From Cupriavidus taiwanensis (GTDB lineage Bacteria > Pseudomonadota > Gammaproteobacteria > Burkholderiales > Burkholderiaceae), in NCBI RefSeq assembly GCF_900250115.1, contig NZ_LT984803.1:3550348-3614347 (forward strand): a DNA stretch of 64,000 nucleotides, written 5' to 3'. This document shows, piece by piece, positions 11,028 to 20,433 of this stretch. Made by a program: the position numbers and the translations under genes. Under the pieces are notes generated by a model that saw only the letters and a program-made list of their open reading frames with translations, was not told where the DNA came from and did not search any database. Within the stretch, counting starts at the first letter, position 1. Each line of letters starts with the position of its first letter.

Positions 11028-12434
11028 ATGAAACTCCGCCAGAAAATCCTGTTGCTCGCCGTGGCGCCGCTCGCGCTGGCGATGCTCGGCATCGCGCTGG
11101 CGGTGCGCTTCCAGGCCACCCAGCTCGCGCAACATGAACGCGCGCTGGTCGAGGCCGCCTACCTGCAGAGCAAGGAGACCGAGCTGCGCCACTACGTCGA
11201 GCTGGCGCAGAGCGCGATCGCGCCGCTGGTGCGCTCGGGGCGCAAGGACGCCGCCACGCGCCAGGCGGCGATGGAAGCGCTGGCGCGGCTCGACTACGGT
11301 CCCGACGGCTACTTCTTCCTGTACGACCTGCAGGGCCGCAACCTGATGCACCCGCGCCAGCCCGAGCTGGTCGGCCAGGACTTGTGGACGCTGCGCGACC
11401 CGCAGGGCGCGCCCACCATCCAGCAACTGATCGCGGCGGCCAAGGGCGGCGGCGGCGCGGTGCGCTACCAGTGGCGCAAGCCGTCGTCGCAGCAGCTGGC
11501 GCCCAAGCTGGGCTACGTGGTGGCGGTGCCCGAATGGGGCTGGATGCTCGGCACCGGCATCTACCTGGATGACGTCGAAAGCACGCTGCGCCAGCTCGAC
11601 GCGCGCGCCGAGACCGATATCCGCGAGACCATGGCGTGGATCGGCGTGATCGCCGGCATCAGCATCCTGCTGGTGGCGGCCAGCGGCCTGGCGCTCAACG
11701 TCAGCGAACATCGCGAGGCTGACGCCAAGCTGCGCCAGCTGGCGCAGCGCGTGGTGCAGTCGCAGGAAGAAGAGCGCGCGCGGCTGTCGCGCGAACTGCA
11801 CGACGGCATCAGCCAGCTGCTGGTCTCGGTCAAGCTGGTGCTGGAAACCGCCGCCAACCGGCTGCGCCTGGCCCCGGCCGAAGGCGCGGCGGTGGCGCCG
11901 GTGCTGGGCATGGCGCTGAACCGGCTCGATACCGTCTTCAATGAAGTGCGTCGCGTGGCGCGCAACCTGCGCCCGGCGCTGCTCGACGACCTCGGCCTGT
12001 TCGCCGCGCTCCAGCACCTGGCGCGCGAGATGCAGGGCGGCAGCGGCCTCCAGATCGTGGTGACGCAAAGCGGCACCCCGCGCGAACTGCCCGACGAGCA
12101 GGCCACGGCGCTGTTCCGCATTGCCCAGGAAGCGCTGACCAACGTCGAGCGCCATGCCGGCGCGCGGCGCGTTGCCGTATCACTCGCCTTCGATGCCGAT
12201 GCCACGCGCCTGGCGGTGCGCGACGACGGCCACGGCTTCGACGTTGCGCGCATGCAGGCCGACCCGCAGCGCGGCATCGGCCTGCGCAACCTGCGTGAGC
12301 GCATCGCCGCGCTGTGCGGGCAGTTCGATATCGTTTCCGGCCCGGGCGGCACCCGCATCATCGCCTCGCTGCCGCTGGCCAGCCCGGCGCCCGCCGCGCG
12401 CGCTGCCATTACCGCAGGACCCTCGCAGTCATGA
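11028..12434 (+). CDS. Membrane sensor histidine kinase with periplasmic Cache domain
   Basis: A 468-residue NarX/DegS-type kinase. Transmembrane helix 1 is at residues ~7-25 (LLLAVAPLALAMLGIALAV) and helix 2 at ~204-225 (WIGVIAGISILLVAASGLAL). Between them lies a single-Cache sensor domain recognisable from DGYFFLYDLQGRNLMHP and GWMLGTGIYLDDVE, the fold used for small carboxylates and other ligands. The cytoplasmic part has the HisKA_3 phospho-acceptor SRELHDGISQLLVSVK near residue 255 and an HATPase domain ending in GIGLRNLRERI. Its stop codon overlaps the start of the response regulator gene (ATGA). Being divergent from cstA, it probably senses pyruvate or a related acid. Confidence 0.93.
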   Translation: MKLRQKILLLAVAPLALAMLGIALAVRFQATQLAQHERALVEAAYLQSKETELRHYVELAQSAIAPLVRSGRKDAATRQAAMEALARLDYGPDGYFFLYDLQGRNLMHPRQPELVGQDLWTLRDPQGAPTIQQLIAAAKGGGGAVRYQWRKPSSQQLAPKLGYVVAVPEWGWMLGTGIYLDDVESTLRQLDARAETDIRETMAWIGVIAGISILLVAASGLALNVSEHREADAKLRQLAQRVVQSQEEERARLSRELHDGISQLLVSVKLVLETAANRLRLAPAEGAAVAPVLGMALNRLDTVFNEVRRVARNLRPALLDDLGLFAALQHLAREMQGGSGLQIVVTQSGTPRELPDEQATALFRIAQEALTNVERHAGARRVAVSLAFDADATRLAVRDDGHGFDVARMQADPQRGIGLRNLRERIAALCGQFDIVSGPGGTRIIASLPLASPAPAARAAITAGPSQS

Positions 12435-13117
12435 TCCAGTTTCTTGCCGAAGATAGCGCAGACCACGAAGCGCCCGCGCGCGTGCTGCTGATCGACGACC
12501 ACGCGCTGGTGCGCGACGGCATGCGCATGCACCTGGCGCTGCAGCCCGGCCTGCGCGTGGTGGGCGAAGCCGACGACGGCGAAGCCGCGCTGGCGTGGCT
12601 GGACCGCGCCGGCGTGGCCGAGATACCGGACCTGGTGATCACCGATATCGGCATGCGCGGCATGGGCGGGATTGCGCTGGCGGCGGCGCTGCACGACCGC
12701 TATCCGGAACTTGCCGTGCTGATCGTGTCGATGCACGACAACCTGGAGTACGTGCGCCAGGCGGTGCGTGCCGGCGCGCGCGGCTATGTGCTCAAGGACG
12801 CCCCGGCCGACGAACTGATCGCGGCGATCCGCGCGGTGCTGGCCGGGCGCGTGTTCTACAGCGCCCGCATCGCGCGCGGCATCGCCGAGCAAAGCCCGGC
12901 GGCCGGCCCGCTCGACGCGCTCACGCCGCGCGAGCGCGATATCCTGCGCGGCATCGGCCGCGGCCTCGCCAACAAGGAGATCGCGGCGCAGCTTGGGGTG
13001 TCGGTGCGCACCGTCGAGACGCACCGGCTGAACCTGAAGCGCAAGCTGGGGATCGAGGGGCGGGCCGGGCTGGTGAAGTATGCGGTGGAGACGCTGGGGG
13101 ACAGCGAGGGCGGGTGA
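12431..13117 (+). CDS. NarL/LuxR-family response regulator
   Basis: A 228-residue response regulator. The receiver domain has the acidic pair LLIDDHALVRDG at 22-23, the phosphorylation site Asp72 in LVITDIGMRGMGG, and KDAPADELI as the conserved Lys region. The C-terminal LuxR helix-turn-helix is LTPRERDILRGIGRGLANKE through SVRTVETHRLNLKRKLG. The ATG overlaps the kinase stop by four bases, which implies translational coupling. It most likely controls the divergent cstA-ybdD operon through the palindrome at 10936-10966. Confidence 0.95.
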   Translation: MIQFLAEDSADHEAPARVLLIDDHALVRDGMRMHLALQPGLRVVGEADDGEAALAWLDRAGVAEIPDLVITDIGMRGMGGIALAAALHDRYPELAVLIVSMHDNLEYVRQAVRAGARGYVLKDAPADELIAAIRAVLAGRVFYSARIARGIAEQSPAAGPLDALTPRERDILRGIGRGLANKEIAAQLGVSVRTVETHRLNLKRKLGIEGRAGLVKYAVETLGDSEGG

Positions 13118-13171
13118 ATGACGCCCACGACGCAAACGAAAAGAGCGGTTTTGGGTGAGGCAAGGTGTTCT

Positions 13172-13195
13172 CCCTCTCCCCTCATGGGGAGAGGG
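13172..13195. repeat. REP-like palindrome, copy 1
   Basis: CCCTCTCCCC and GGGGAGAGGG pair around a TCAT loop, followed by AGCAAACCGG. It lies between the convergent response regulator and pckG genes and may also terminate transcription. The same core recurs at six further loci in this window. Confidence 0.8.
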
Positions 13196-13243
13196 GAGCA
13201 AACCGGCGCGATCCAGGCTGCTTCTGGTAGCAGACCCCGAGGA

Positions 13244-15100
<1,857 letters not shown>

Positions 15101-15626
15101 ACTGCAACTCCAGGTTTGTAAAGGGAAGGAAGGGAAGGAATCCGTACCAAGCCTGGCCGGCGGGGCGTGATGCGCGCCGGGCGCCGTAGCCGCCACTGCC
15201 GCTGGCCATCGCAGGCGCCGCATCGGGAGCGTCACATCCCGTTACAACTCCGCGGCGGCCCGGTTTGCGCAAAAGGTCGCGGCGTTCGCCACGGCTGCGC
15301 TACAGTGGCGCTTCGCCCGCGCAGGGTGGCCTGCAGATGCCGGCCGGGCTTTGTCCGGAGGCAGCCGCGTGACGGGAGCAACGCTCGACCGACGATCTGC
15401 GGCGGCACCGGAGCAGGCAAGGATACCACTGGCGCACCCCCCTGTTTTTTGCTGCGCAACAATTGCCGGCGGCGCCCGGCGCGGGATTTGCACCGCGCGG
15501 CGGCAGGGCTGTGGCACGCCGGTGCAGGCCTTGCAAACGTTTCACAACAATACTGTTGGCCGGCGCACGCCTCAGTGGGCGCGCGCACCAACTGGCACAA
15601 CGTCCCGAAGATAACCAGGGTTGCCG
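15101..15626. other. Long divergent intergenic region, pckG / dehydrogenase
   Basis: These 526 bp hold no ORF with coding character. They separate the divergent pckG and D-2-hydroxyacid dehydrogenase genes and must contain both promoters. Visible items are a purine-rich run just upstream of pckG (AAAGGGAAGGAAGGGAAGG, 15120-15138) and a short AT-richer patch around 15530-15560. I could not assign a convincing -35/-10 pair. Confidence 0.55.
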
Positions 15627-16652
15627 ATGAAGATTGCCGTACTCGACGATTACCAGGATGCCGTGCGCAAGCTGCCTTGCTTCAGCCTGCTCGAGGGGCA
15701 TGACGTCAAGGTGTTCAACAACACCGTCAAGGGCGTGGGCCAGCTGGCGGCGCGCCTGTCGGACGTGGAAGCCGTGGTGCTGATCCGCGAACGCACCCGC
15801 ATCACGCGCCAATTGCTGGAAAAACTGCCGAAACTGAAGCTGATCAGCCAGACCGGCAGGGTCGGCGCGGGGCCCGGCAGCCACATCGACCTGGATGCCG
15901 CCACCGACCGCGGCGTGGCAGTGCTGGAGGGCGTGGGCTCGCCGGTGGCGCCGGCCGAGCTGACCTGGGCGCTGATCATGGCCGCCCAGCGCCGTATTCC
16001 GCAGTACGTGGCCAGCCTGAAGCATGGGGCGTGGCAGCAGTCGGGCCTGAAATCGACCACCATGCCGCCCAATTTCGGCCTGGGCCAAATGCTGCGCGGC
16101 CAGACCCTGGGGATCTGGGGCTACGGCAAGATCGGCCGGCTGCTGGCCGGCTATGGCCGCGCCTTCGGCATGAAGGTGCTGGTCTGGGGCCGCGAGGCGT
16201 CGCTGGAAGGCGCGCGCGCCGACGGCCTGGACGTGGCGGCATCCAAGGAGCAATTGTTCGCCGACAGCGATGTGCTGTCGCTGCACCTGCGCCTGAACGA
16301 CGACACCCGCGGCATCGTCAAGCAGGCCGACCTGACCGCGATGAAGCCGACCGCCCTGTTCGTCAATACCAGCCGCGCCGAACTGCTCGAAGAGAACGCC
16401 CTGGTCACCGCGCTGAACCGCGGCCGCCCGGGCATGGCAGCGGTCGACGTCTTTGAATCCGAGCCGATCCTGCAGGGCCACGCGCTGTTGCGCATGGAAA
16501 ACTGCATCTGCACGCCGCACCTGGGCTACGTCGAGCGTGACAGCTACGAGCTGTATTTCCGCACCGCCTTCCAGAACATCCTGGACGTGCTGGGCGGCAA
16601 GCATGACTGCATCGTCAACCCGAAGGCGCTGGCGCCGGTGCTGACGCGCTGA
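15627..16652 (+). CDS. D-2-hydroxyacid dehydrogenase family protein
   Basis: A 341-residue NAD(P)-dependent oxidoreductase of the D-isomer-specific 2-hydroxyacid dehydrogenase family, related to D-3-phosphoglycerate dehydrogenase. The nucleotide-binding motif GIWGYGKIGRLLAGYG lies near residue 162. The catalytic set is visible: Arg in FVNTSRAELLEE, Glu in AAVDVFESEPI, and His in CTPHLGYVERD. A TTG at 15621 is possible, but the ATG at 15627 begins the typical MKIAVLDDYQDAV strand. The real substrate (glycerate, glyoxylate or another 2-oxoacid) cannot be told from sequence. Confidence 0.92.
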   Translation: MKIAVLDDYQDAVRKLPCFSLLEGHDVKVFNNTVKGVGQLAARLSDVEAVVLIRERTRITRQLLEKLPKLKLISQTGRVGAGPGSHIDLDAATDRGVAVLEGVGSPVAPAELTWALIMAAQRRIPQYVASLKHGAWQQSGLKSTTMPPNFGLGQMLRGQTLGIWGYGKIGRLLAGYGRAFGMKVLVWGREASLEGARADGLDVAASKEQLFADSDVLSLHLRLNDDTRGIVKQADLTAMKPTALFVNTSRAELLEENALVTALNRGRPGMAAVDVFESEPILQGHALLRMENCICTPHLGYVERDSYELYFRTAFQNILDVLGGKHDCIVNPKALAPVLTR

Positions 16653-16669
16653 GGCTTTTCGTCCCCTGC

Positions 16670-16800
16670 CGGTTTGCTCCCCTCTCCCGCGCGCGGGCGA
16701 GGGGCAGGGGTGAGGGCAGGCGCTGGCATACCGACATGCGTTACTCCGTTGACGCTCCGGCCCTCACCCCCCCTCTCCCACTTCGCGGGAGAGGGGGCCC
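16670..16800. repeat. REP-like palindrome pair, copy 2
   Basis: Two facing units lie in the 311-bp gap between the dehydrogenase and the MFS gene. The first (16670-16722) reads GGTTTGCTCCCCTCTCCCGC then the complementary arm and GGGGTGAGGG. The second (16757-16800) is in the opposite orientation with core CCCTCTCCCACTTCGCGGGA. The paired, inverted layout resembles BIMEs. Nothing else is seen in this gap. Confidence 0.8.
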
Positions 16801-16963
16801 TGTTCGCATGGTGTTGGCTGCGGCGGGCGTCATCTCCCCGCGAACGCGAATTTCCCGGAGCCGCTACACTCGGGACTTCCCTTACCGCCCGGCCCGCCAC
16901 GGCCCGCGGCAGCCCGGACAACCCCAAGGCGCGCTGCGCCCCCTTCAAATTCCCAAGGCCGGC

Positions 16964-18136
16964 ATGGACCCCAGGCTCGTGACGCTCTGCGTCGGCAATT
17001 TCGTCATCGGCACCGGTGCCATGATCGTGACCGGCATGTTGAACGACATTGCCGGCGATTTCGGGCTGGGCGCTGCCAGTGCCGGGCAGCTGATCGCGGT
17101 GTTCGCGCTGGCCACCTGCGTGGGCGCGCCGCTGTTCGCCACGCTGGGCTCGCGCATCGACCGCCGCCTGCTGCTGGCGGGTTCGCTGCTGGTCTATGGA
17201 GTGATGCACCTGGCCGCGGCGCTGGCACCGGGCTTTGCCGCGCTGATGGCGATCCGGTTCGTGACCGCGATCGGGGCCGCCATCTATACGCCGCAGACCG
17301 CGGCCACGCTGCCGCTCTTGGTCAATGCGCAGACCCGCGGGCGCGCCATCAGCTTCGTGTTCCTGGGCTGGAGCATTGCCAGCGTGGTGGGCGTGCCGCT
17401 GGGGACGTGGATTGCCAGCACGCTGGGCTGGCGCGTCAGCATGGCGCTGGTCGGGGTGATGGCGCTGCTGGCGGCGGCGGGGGTGTGGCGCGCGCTGCCG
17501 CGCGGGCTGATGGTGCCGCCGGCCGGGCGCGAGGCCTGGGGCGCGGTGCTGCGCCACAAGCCGGTGATGCTGGTGGTGCTGACCACCATGATCTCGTCGG
17601 CAGGCATGTTTACGCTGTTTACGTATATCGCGCCGCTGATGCGCGACGTCTATGGCATCAGCGGCGGCGCGCTCAGCCTGATGTTCCTGGCCTACGGTGC
17701 CTGCGGGGTGTTCGGCAACGCCATGGCGGCTGCACGGATGGACCGGGTCACGCCCAGCCGGATCGTGCAGGTGACCTTGCTGACGTCGATCACGGCGATG
17801 GTGCTGTGGCCGCTGGCCGGGCTCGGCAGCGTGGCGCTGGTGGCGCTGTTCATGCTGTGGGGCGTGGGCGGCTTTGCCACCAACAGCGCCCAGCAGGCGC
17901 GGCTGGTGCTGCTGGCGCCGGAGCGGGCCTCGGTGTCGATCTCGCTGAACTCCTCGTCGATCTACCTGGGCCAGGCCGCCGGCGCCATGGCCGGCGCGGC
18001 GATCTATACCGTGGCGGGTCCCGATACCCTGCACTGGGGCGCGGCGGCGCTGATGCTGGCGGCGCTGGCGGTGTCGCAGCGGGCGCGCCTGCTGGGCTGC
18101 CGCTGGCAGCCTGCGCAAGCGGCCCGGCAGCTCTGA
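16964..18136 (+). CDS. MFS transporter, DHA1-type efflux family
   Basis: A 390-residue inner-membrane protein with about 12 helices of the major facilitator superfamily. It has the drug/sugar efflux pattern: an N-terminal GNFVIGTGAMIVTGMLNDIA, then SAGQLIAVFALATCVGAPL and the loop 2-3 motif LGSRIDRRLLL, and PQTAATLPLLV in helix 4. It resembles the arabinose-efflux/YdhP group. The open frame runs further upstream through REP-like repeats, so the ATG at 16964, directly before the first helix, is the credible start. The substrate is unknown. A GC hairpin lies just after the stop. Confidence 0.9.
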   Translation: MDPRLVTLCVGNFVIGTGAMIVTGMLNDIAGDFGLGAASAGQLIAVFALATCVGAPLFATLGSRIDRRLLLAGSLLVYGVMHLAAALAPGFAALMAIRFVTAIGAAIYTPQTAATLPLLVNAQTRGRAISFVFLGWSIASVVGVPLGTWIASTLGWRVSMALVGVMALLAAAGVWRALPRGLMVPPAGREAWGAVLRHKPVMLVVLTTMISSAGMFTLFTYIAPLMRDVYGISGGALSLMFLAYGACGVFGNAMAAARMDRVTPSRIVQVTLLTSITAMVLWPLAGLGSVALVALFMLWGVGGFATNSAQQARLVLLAPERASVSISLNSSSIYLGQAAGAMAGAAIYTVAGPDTLHWGAAALMLAALAVSQRARLLGCRWQPAQAARQL

Positions 18137-18151
18137 TTCCGCTCTGAAACG

Positions 18152-18180
18152 GGCGCCGGAGACCCCGGCCGGCGCCTTGT
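18152..18180 (+). terminator. Possible terminator after the MFS gene
   Basis: GGCGCCGG (18152-18159) pairs with CCGGCGCC (18169-18176), followed by TTGTG. It lies 15 bp after the MFS stop. The T tract is poor, so this is only a candidate. Confidence 0.45.
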
Positions 18181-18199
18181 GAGGAACCGCACCAAGCAC

Positions 18200-18267
18200 T
18201 TATCCACAGCCTTATCCGCCCCGTTATCCTCAGGGATATCCGCAGCTTATCCACATCCCTTTCCACA
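18200..18267 (+). promoter_or_regulatory. Cluster of DnaA-box-like 9-mers
   Basis: Two perfect DnaA boxes TTATCCACA (18200-18208 and 18247-18255) flank TTATCCTCA (18224-18232, one mismatch) and TTATCCGCC (18212-18220, two mismatches). CTTTCCACA (18259-18267, two mismatches) follows. All five lie on the same strand within 68 bp, in the 151-bp gap before the MOSC gene. The site is about 46 kb from the origin-side rpmH gene. Confidence 0.6.
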
Positions 18268-18287
18268 ACCACGAAGCGGGGGCGCAC

Positions 18288-18926
18288 GTGAGCGATTCGA
18301 GACCTCGGCCTGGCCTGGCGCGCGTGCTGGCGGTCAGCCTGGGCAAGGCCATCCCGCTGGTGGTGGCGGGCGCGGGCACCGAGGCGGTGGTGCTGTCGGG
18401 CATCCGCAAGCATCCGGTCAGCACGCTGCTGCACCCGCTGCGGGTCCAGGTGCAGCAGCTGGGCCTGGCGGGCGACGAGCAGGGCGACCTGACCGTGCAC
18501 GGCGGCCTGGACAAGGCGGTCTACGCTTACCCGTCGGAGCACTACGCCTGGTGGAATGCCCGCCGCCGCGCCTGCGCCCAGCCTGACTCCGGGCCGCCGC
18601 TGCCCTACGGCGCGATGGGGGAAAACCTGACGCTGGAGGGTTTGCTGGAGTCCGCGCTATGGATCGGCGACCTGGTGCGGGTGGGCACCGCCCTGCTGCG
18701 GGTGGAAGCCCCGCGCCAGCCCTGCTACAAGTTCAATGCCGCGCTGGGGTACCGCCATGCGGTGCGCGACATGGTGCAGAGCGGCTACTCCGGGGTCTAT
18801 CTCAGCGTGGTGCTGAAGGGCGAAGTGCGCGCCGGCGATGCCGTGGTTGTGCAGGCCGGACCACGGGAATTGTCGGTCGACAGCGTAAATCAGTGGCGCC
18901 GCGATGGCCGGCGGCAGCTTTTCTGA
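18288..18926 (+). CDS. MOSC domain protein (YiiM family)
   Basis: A 212-residue cytoplasmic MOSC-domain protein. MOSC domains are the C-terminal sulfurase module of molybdenum-cofactor enzymes; YiiM-type proteins detoxify N-hydroxylated bases. Recognisable blocks are GDEQGDLTVHGGLDKAVYAY near residue 64, PYGAMGENLTLEGL near 104, and the conserved cysteine in EAPRQPCYKFNAALG near 145. The start is GTG at 18288; no upstream ATG fits. The cluster of DnaA-like boxes lies directly upstream and could regulate it. Confidence 0.92.
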   Translation: MSDSRPRPGLARVLAVSLGKAIPLVVAGAGTEAVVLSGIRKHPVSTLLHPLRVQVQQLGLAGDEQGDLTVHGGLDKAVYAYPSEHYAWWNARRRACAQPDSGPPLPYGAMGENLTLEGLLESALWIGDLVRVGTALLRVEAPRQPCYKFNAALGYRHAVRDMVQSGYSGVYLSVVLKGEVRAGDAVVVQAGPRELSVDSVNQWRRDGRRQLF

Positions 18927-19031
18927 TAATGTTTGTCTAACCATACAAGCGCCCCGCTACACACATCACCGGCCTCCCCTGTGGCCCGGGCGGCGTTTGC
19001 CGGCGCCGGGCATTACCAGACCCTTGCACCT

Positions 19032-19047
19032 CTGTAACGGACTGTAA
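19032..19047 (+). promoter_or_regulatory. Two CTGTAA repeats with 10-bp spacing
   Basis: CTGTAA at 19032 and 19042, exactly one helical turn apart, about 150 bp before the RND adaptor gene. The same unit in three copies lies at 8171-8196. An OmpR-family binding site is inferred. Confidence 0.45.
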
Positions 19048-19188
19048 TACGCGGCGCTGGCTCCGGCGGGCGAAGCGCGGTACTAGTAGAGTCTTTGCGC
19101 GACACGCACCGGCAGCAATCTGTACAAGACATGCCGGGCGGTACACGGGGAGTGGCGCTGAAGACGCGGGGCAGAGGGTCCACACAAT

Positions 19189-20430
19189 ATGAAATCTGAC
19201 AGGATCGACCAGCCCAAGGGCTTTGTCGACAGCAACTGGAGGGCGGCCGCCGGGACCGGTCGCGGCCGCGTGTCGCCGTGGCTGGCGGTGGTGATCGTGC
19301 TGGCGGTCGCCGGCCTGGGCTGGTTCGCGTGGCGCACCTGGCTGGCGCCAAAGCCGGCGCCCAAGCCGCCTGCGGCGGCGGTGGTGTCGACCGCGCCGGT
19401 GCAGCAGGGCGACGTGCCGCTGCAGGTCTCGGCCAACGGCAATGTCACGGCGCTGTCCACGGTGGAGGTGCGGCCGCAGGTGTCCAGCACCGTGCGCACC
19501 GTCCATATCAAGGAAGGCCAGACCGTCAAGCCCGGCGACCTGCTGTTCTCGCTCGATACCCGCATGGACGAGGCCAACCTGGCCAAGGCCCAGGCGCAGT
19601 TGCTGCGCGACCAGGCCGACCTGGCCGATGCGCGCCGCACGCTGGCGCGCAGCCAGGAGCTGCTGCAGCGCAATTTCATCTCGAAGAGCGCCGTCGATAC
19701 CGCGCAGGCCAAGGTGGATGGTTTCGCCGCCACCGTGCGCGCCGACCAGGCCGCGATCGAGGCCAGCCGCGTCGCGGTCAGCTACGGCGCGATCCGCGCC
19801 ACCATCAGCGGCCGCACCGGCGTGATCAACGCCTTCCCGGGCTCGCTGGTGCTGCCCAACAGCACCCAGCCGATGGTGACGATTGCCCAGGTGCAGCCGA
19901 TCGCCGTTACCTTCAGCCTGCCCGAACGCCAGCTGGCGGCACTGCGCGAGGCGCTGCGCGCCGGCCCGGTGGAGGTCACGGCGCAACCCAACGACGGCAA
20001 CCAGGCGCCGGTGACCGGCCGCATCAGCTTCGTCGACAACACGGTCGACCCGCAGTACGGCACCATCCGCGTCAAGGCCCAGTTCGACAATGAAGAACAG
20101 CGGCTGTGGCCAGGCACCTATGCCACCGTCAGCGCCGTGGTGCAGACGCTGAAAGACGCGCTCTCGGTGCCGCCGCAGGCGGTGGTGACCGGCCCCGAGG
20201 GCCGTTTCGTCTATGTGGTGCAGCCCGACAGCAAGGTGGCGCGCGTGCCGGTGCGGGTGGTGACCACCACCGCCGCCGCGGCCGTGGTCGAGGGCGTGCA
20301 GCCCGGCGCCCGCGTGGTGGTGGAAGGCACGCAGAACCTGCGCCCCGGCGCACTGGTGCGCGAGGCGGCGCGCGGCGCCTCGCCCGCGTCGGCCGCTGCC
20401 GCCACCCGCCCTGCCAGCGCGGGGCACTGA
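19189..20430 (+). CDS. RND efflux periplasmic adaptor subunit (MdtA-like)
   Basis: Membrane-fusion protein that links an RND pump to an outer-membrane channel. The 413-residue product has a single N-terminal anchor (WLAVVIVLAVAGLGWFAW, residues ~29-46). The beta-barrel/lipoyl segments follow, with VQQGDVPLQVSANGNVTAL and HIKEGQTVKPGDLLFSLD. A helical hairpin (AKAQAQLLRDQADLADARR) leads to the returning lipoyl half AIRATISGRTGVI. The C-terminus is alanine-rich. It ends 3 bp before the permease gene, so the two are cotranscribed. It lacks the lipobox seen in the second adaptor at 37475. Confidence 0.93.
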   Translation: MKSDRIDQPKGFVDSNWRAAAGTGRGRVSPWLAVVIVLAVAGLGWFAWRTWLAPKPAPKPPAAAVVSTAPVQQGDVPLQVSANGNVTALSTVEVRPQVSSTVRTVHIKEGQTVKPGDLLFSLDTRMDEANLAKAQAQLLRDQADLADARRTLARSQELLQRNFISKSAVDTAQAKVDGFAATVRADQAAIEASRVAVSYGAIRATISGRTGVINAFPGSLVLPNSTQPMVTIAQVQPIAVTFSLPERQLAALREALRAGPVEVTAQPNDGNQAPVTGRISFVDNTVDPQYGTIRVKAQFDNEEQRLWPGTYATVSAVVQTLKDALSVPPQAVVTGPEGRFVYVVQPDSKVARVPVRVVTTTAAAAVVEGVQPGARVVVEGTQNLRPGALVREAARGASPASAAAATRPASAGH

Positions 20431-20433
20431 GCC

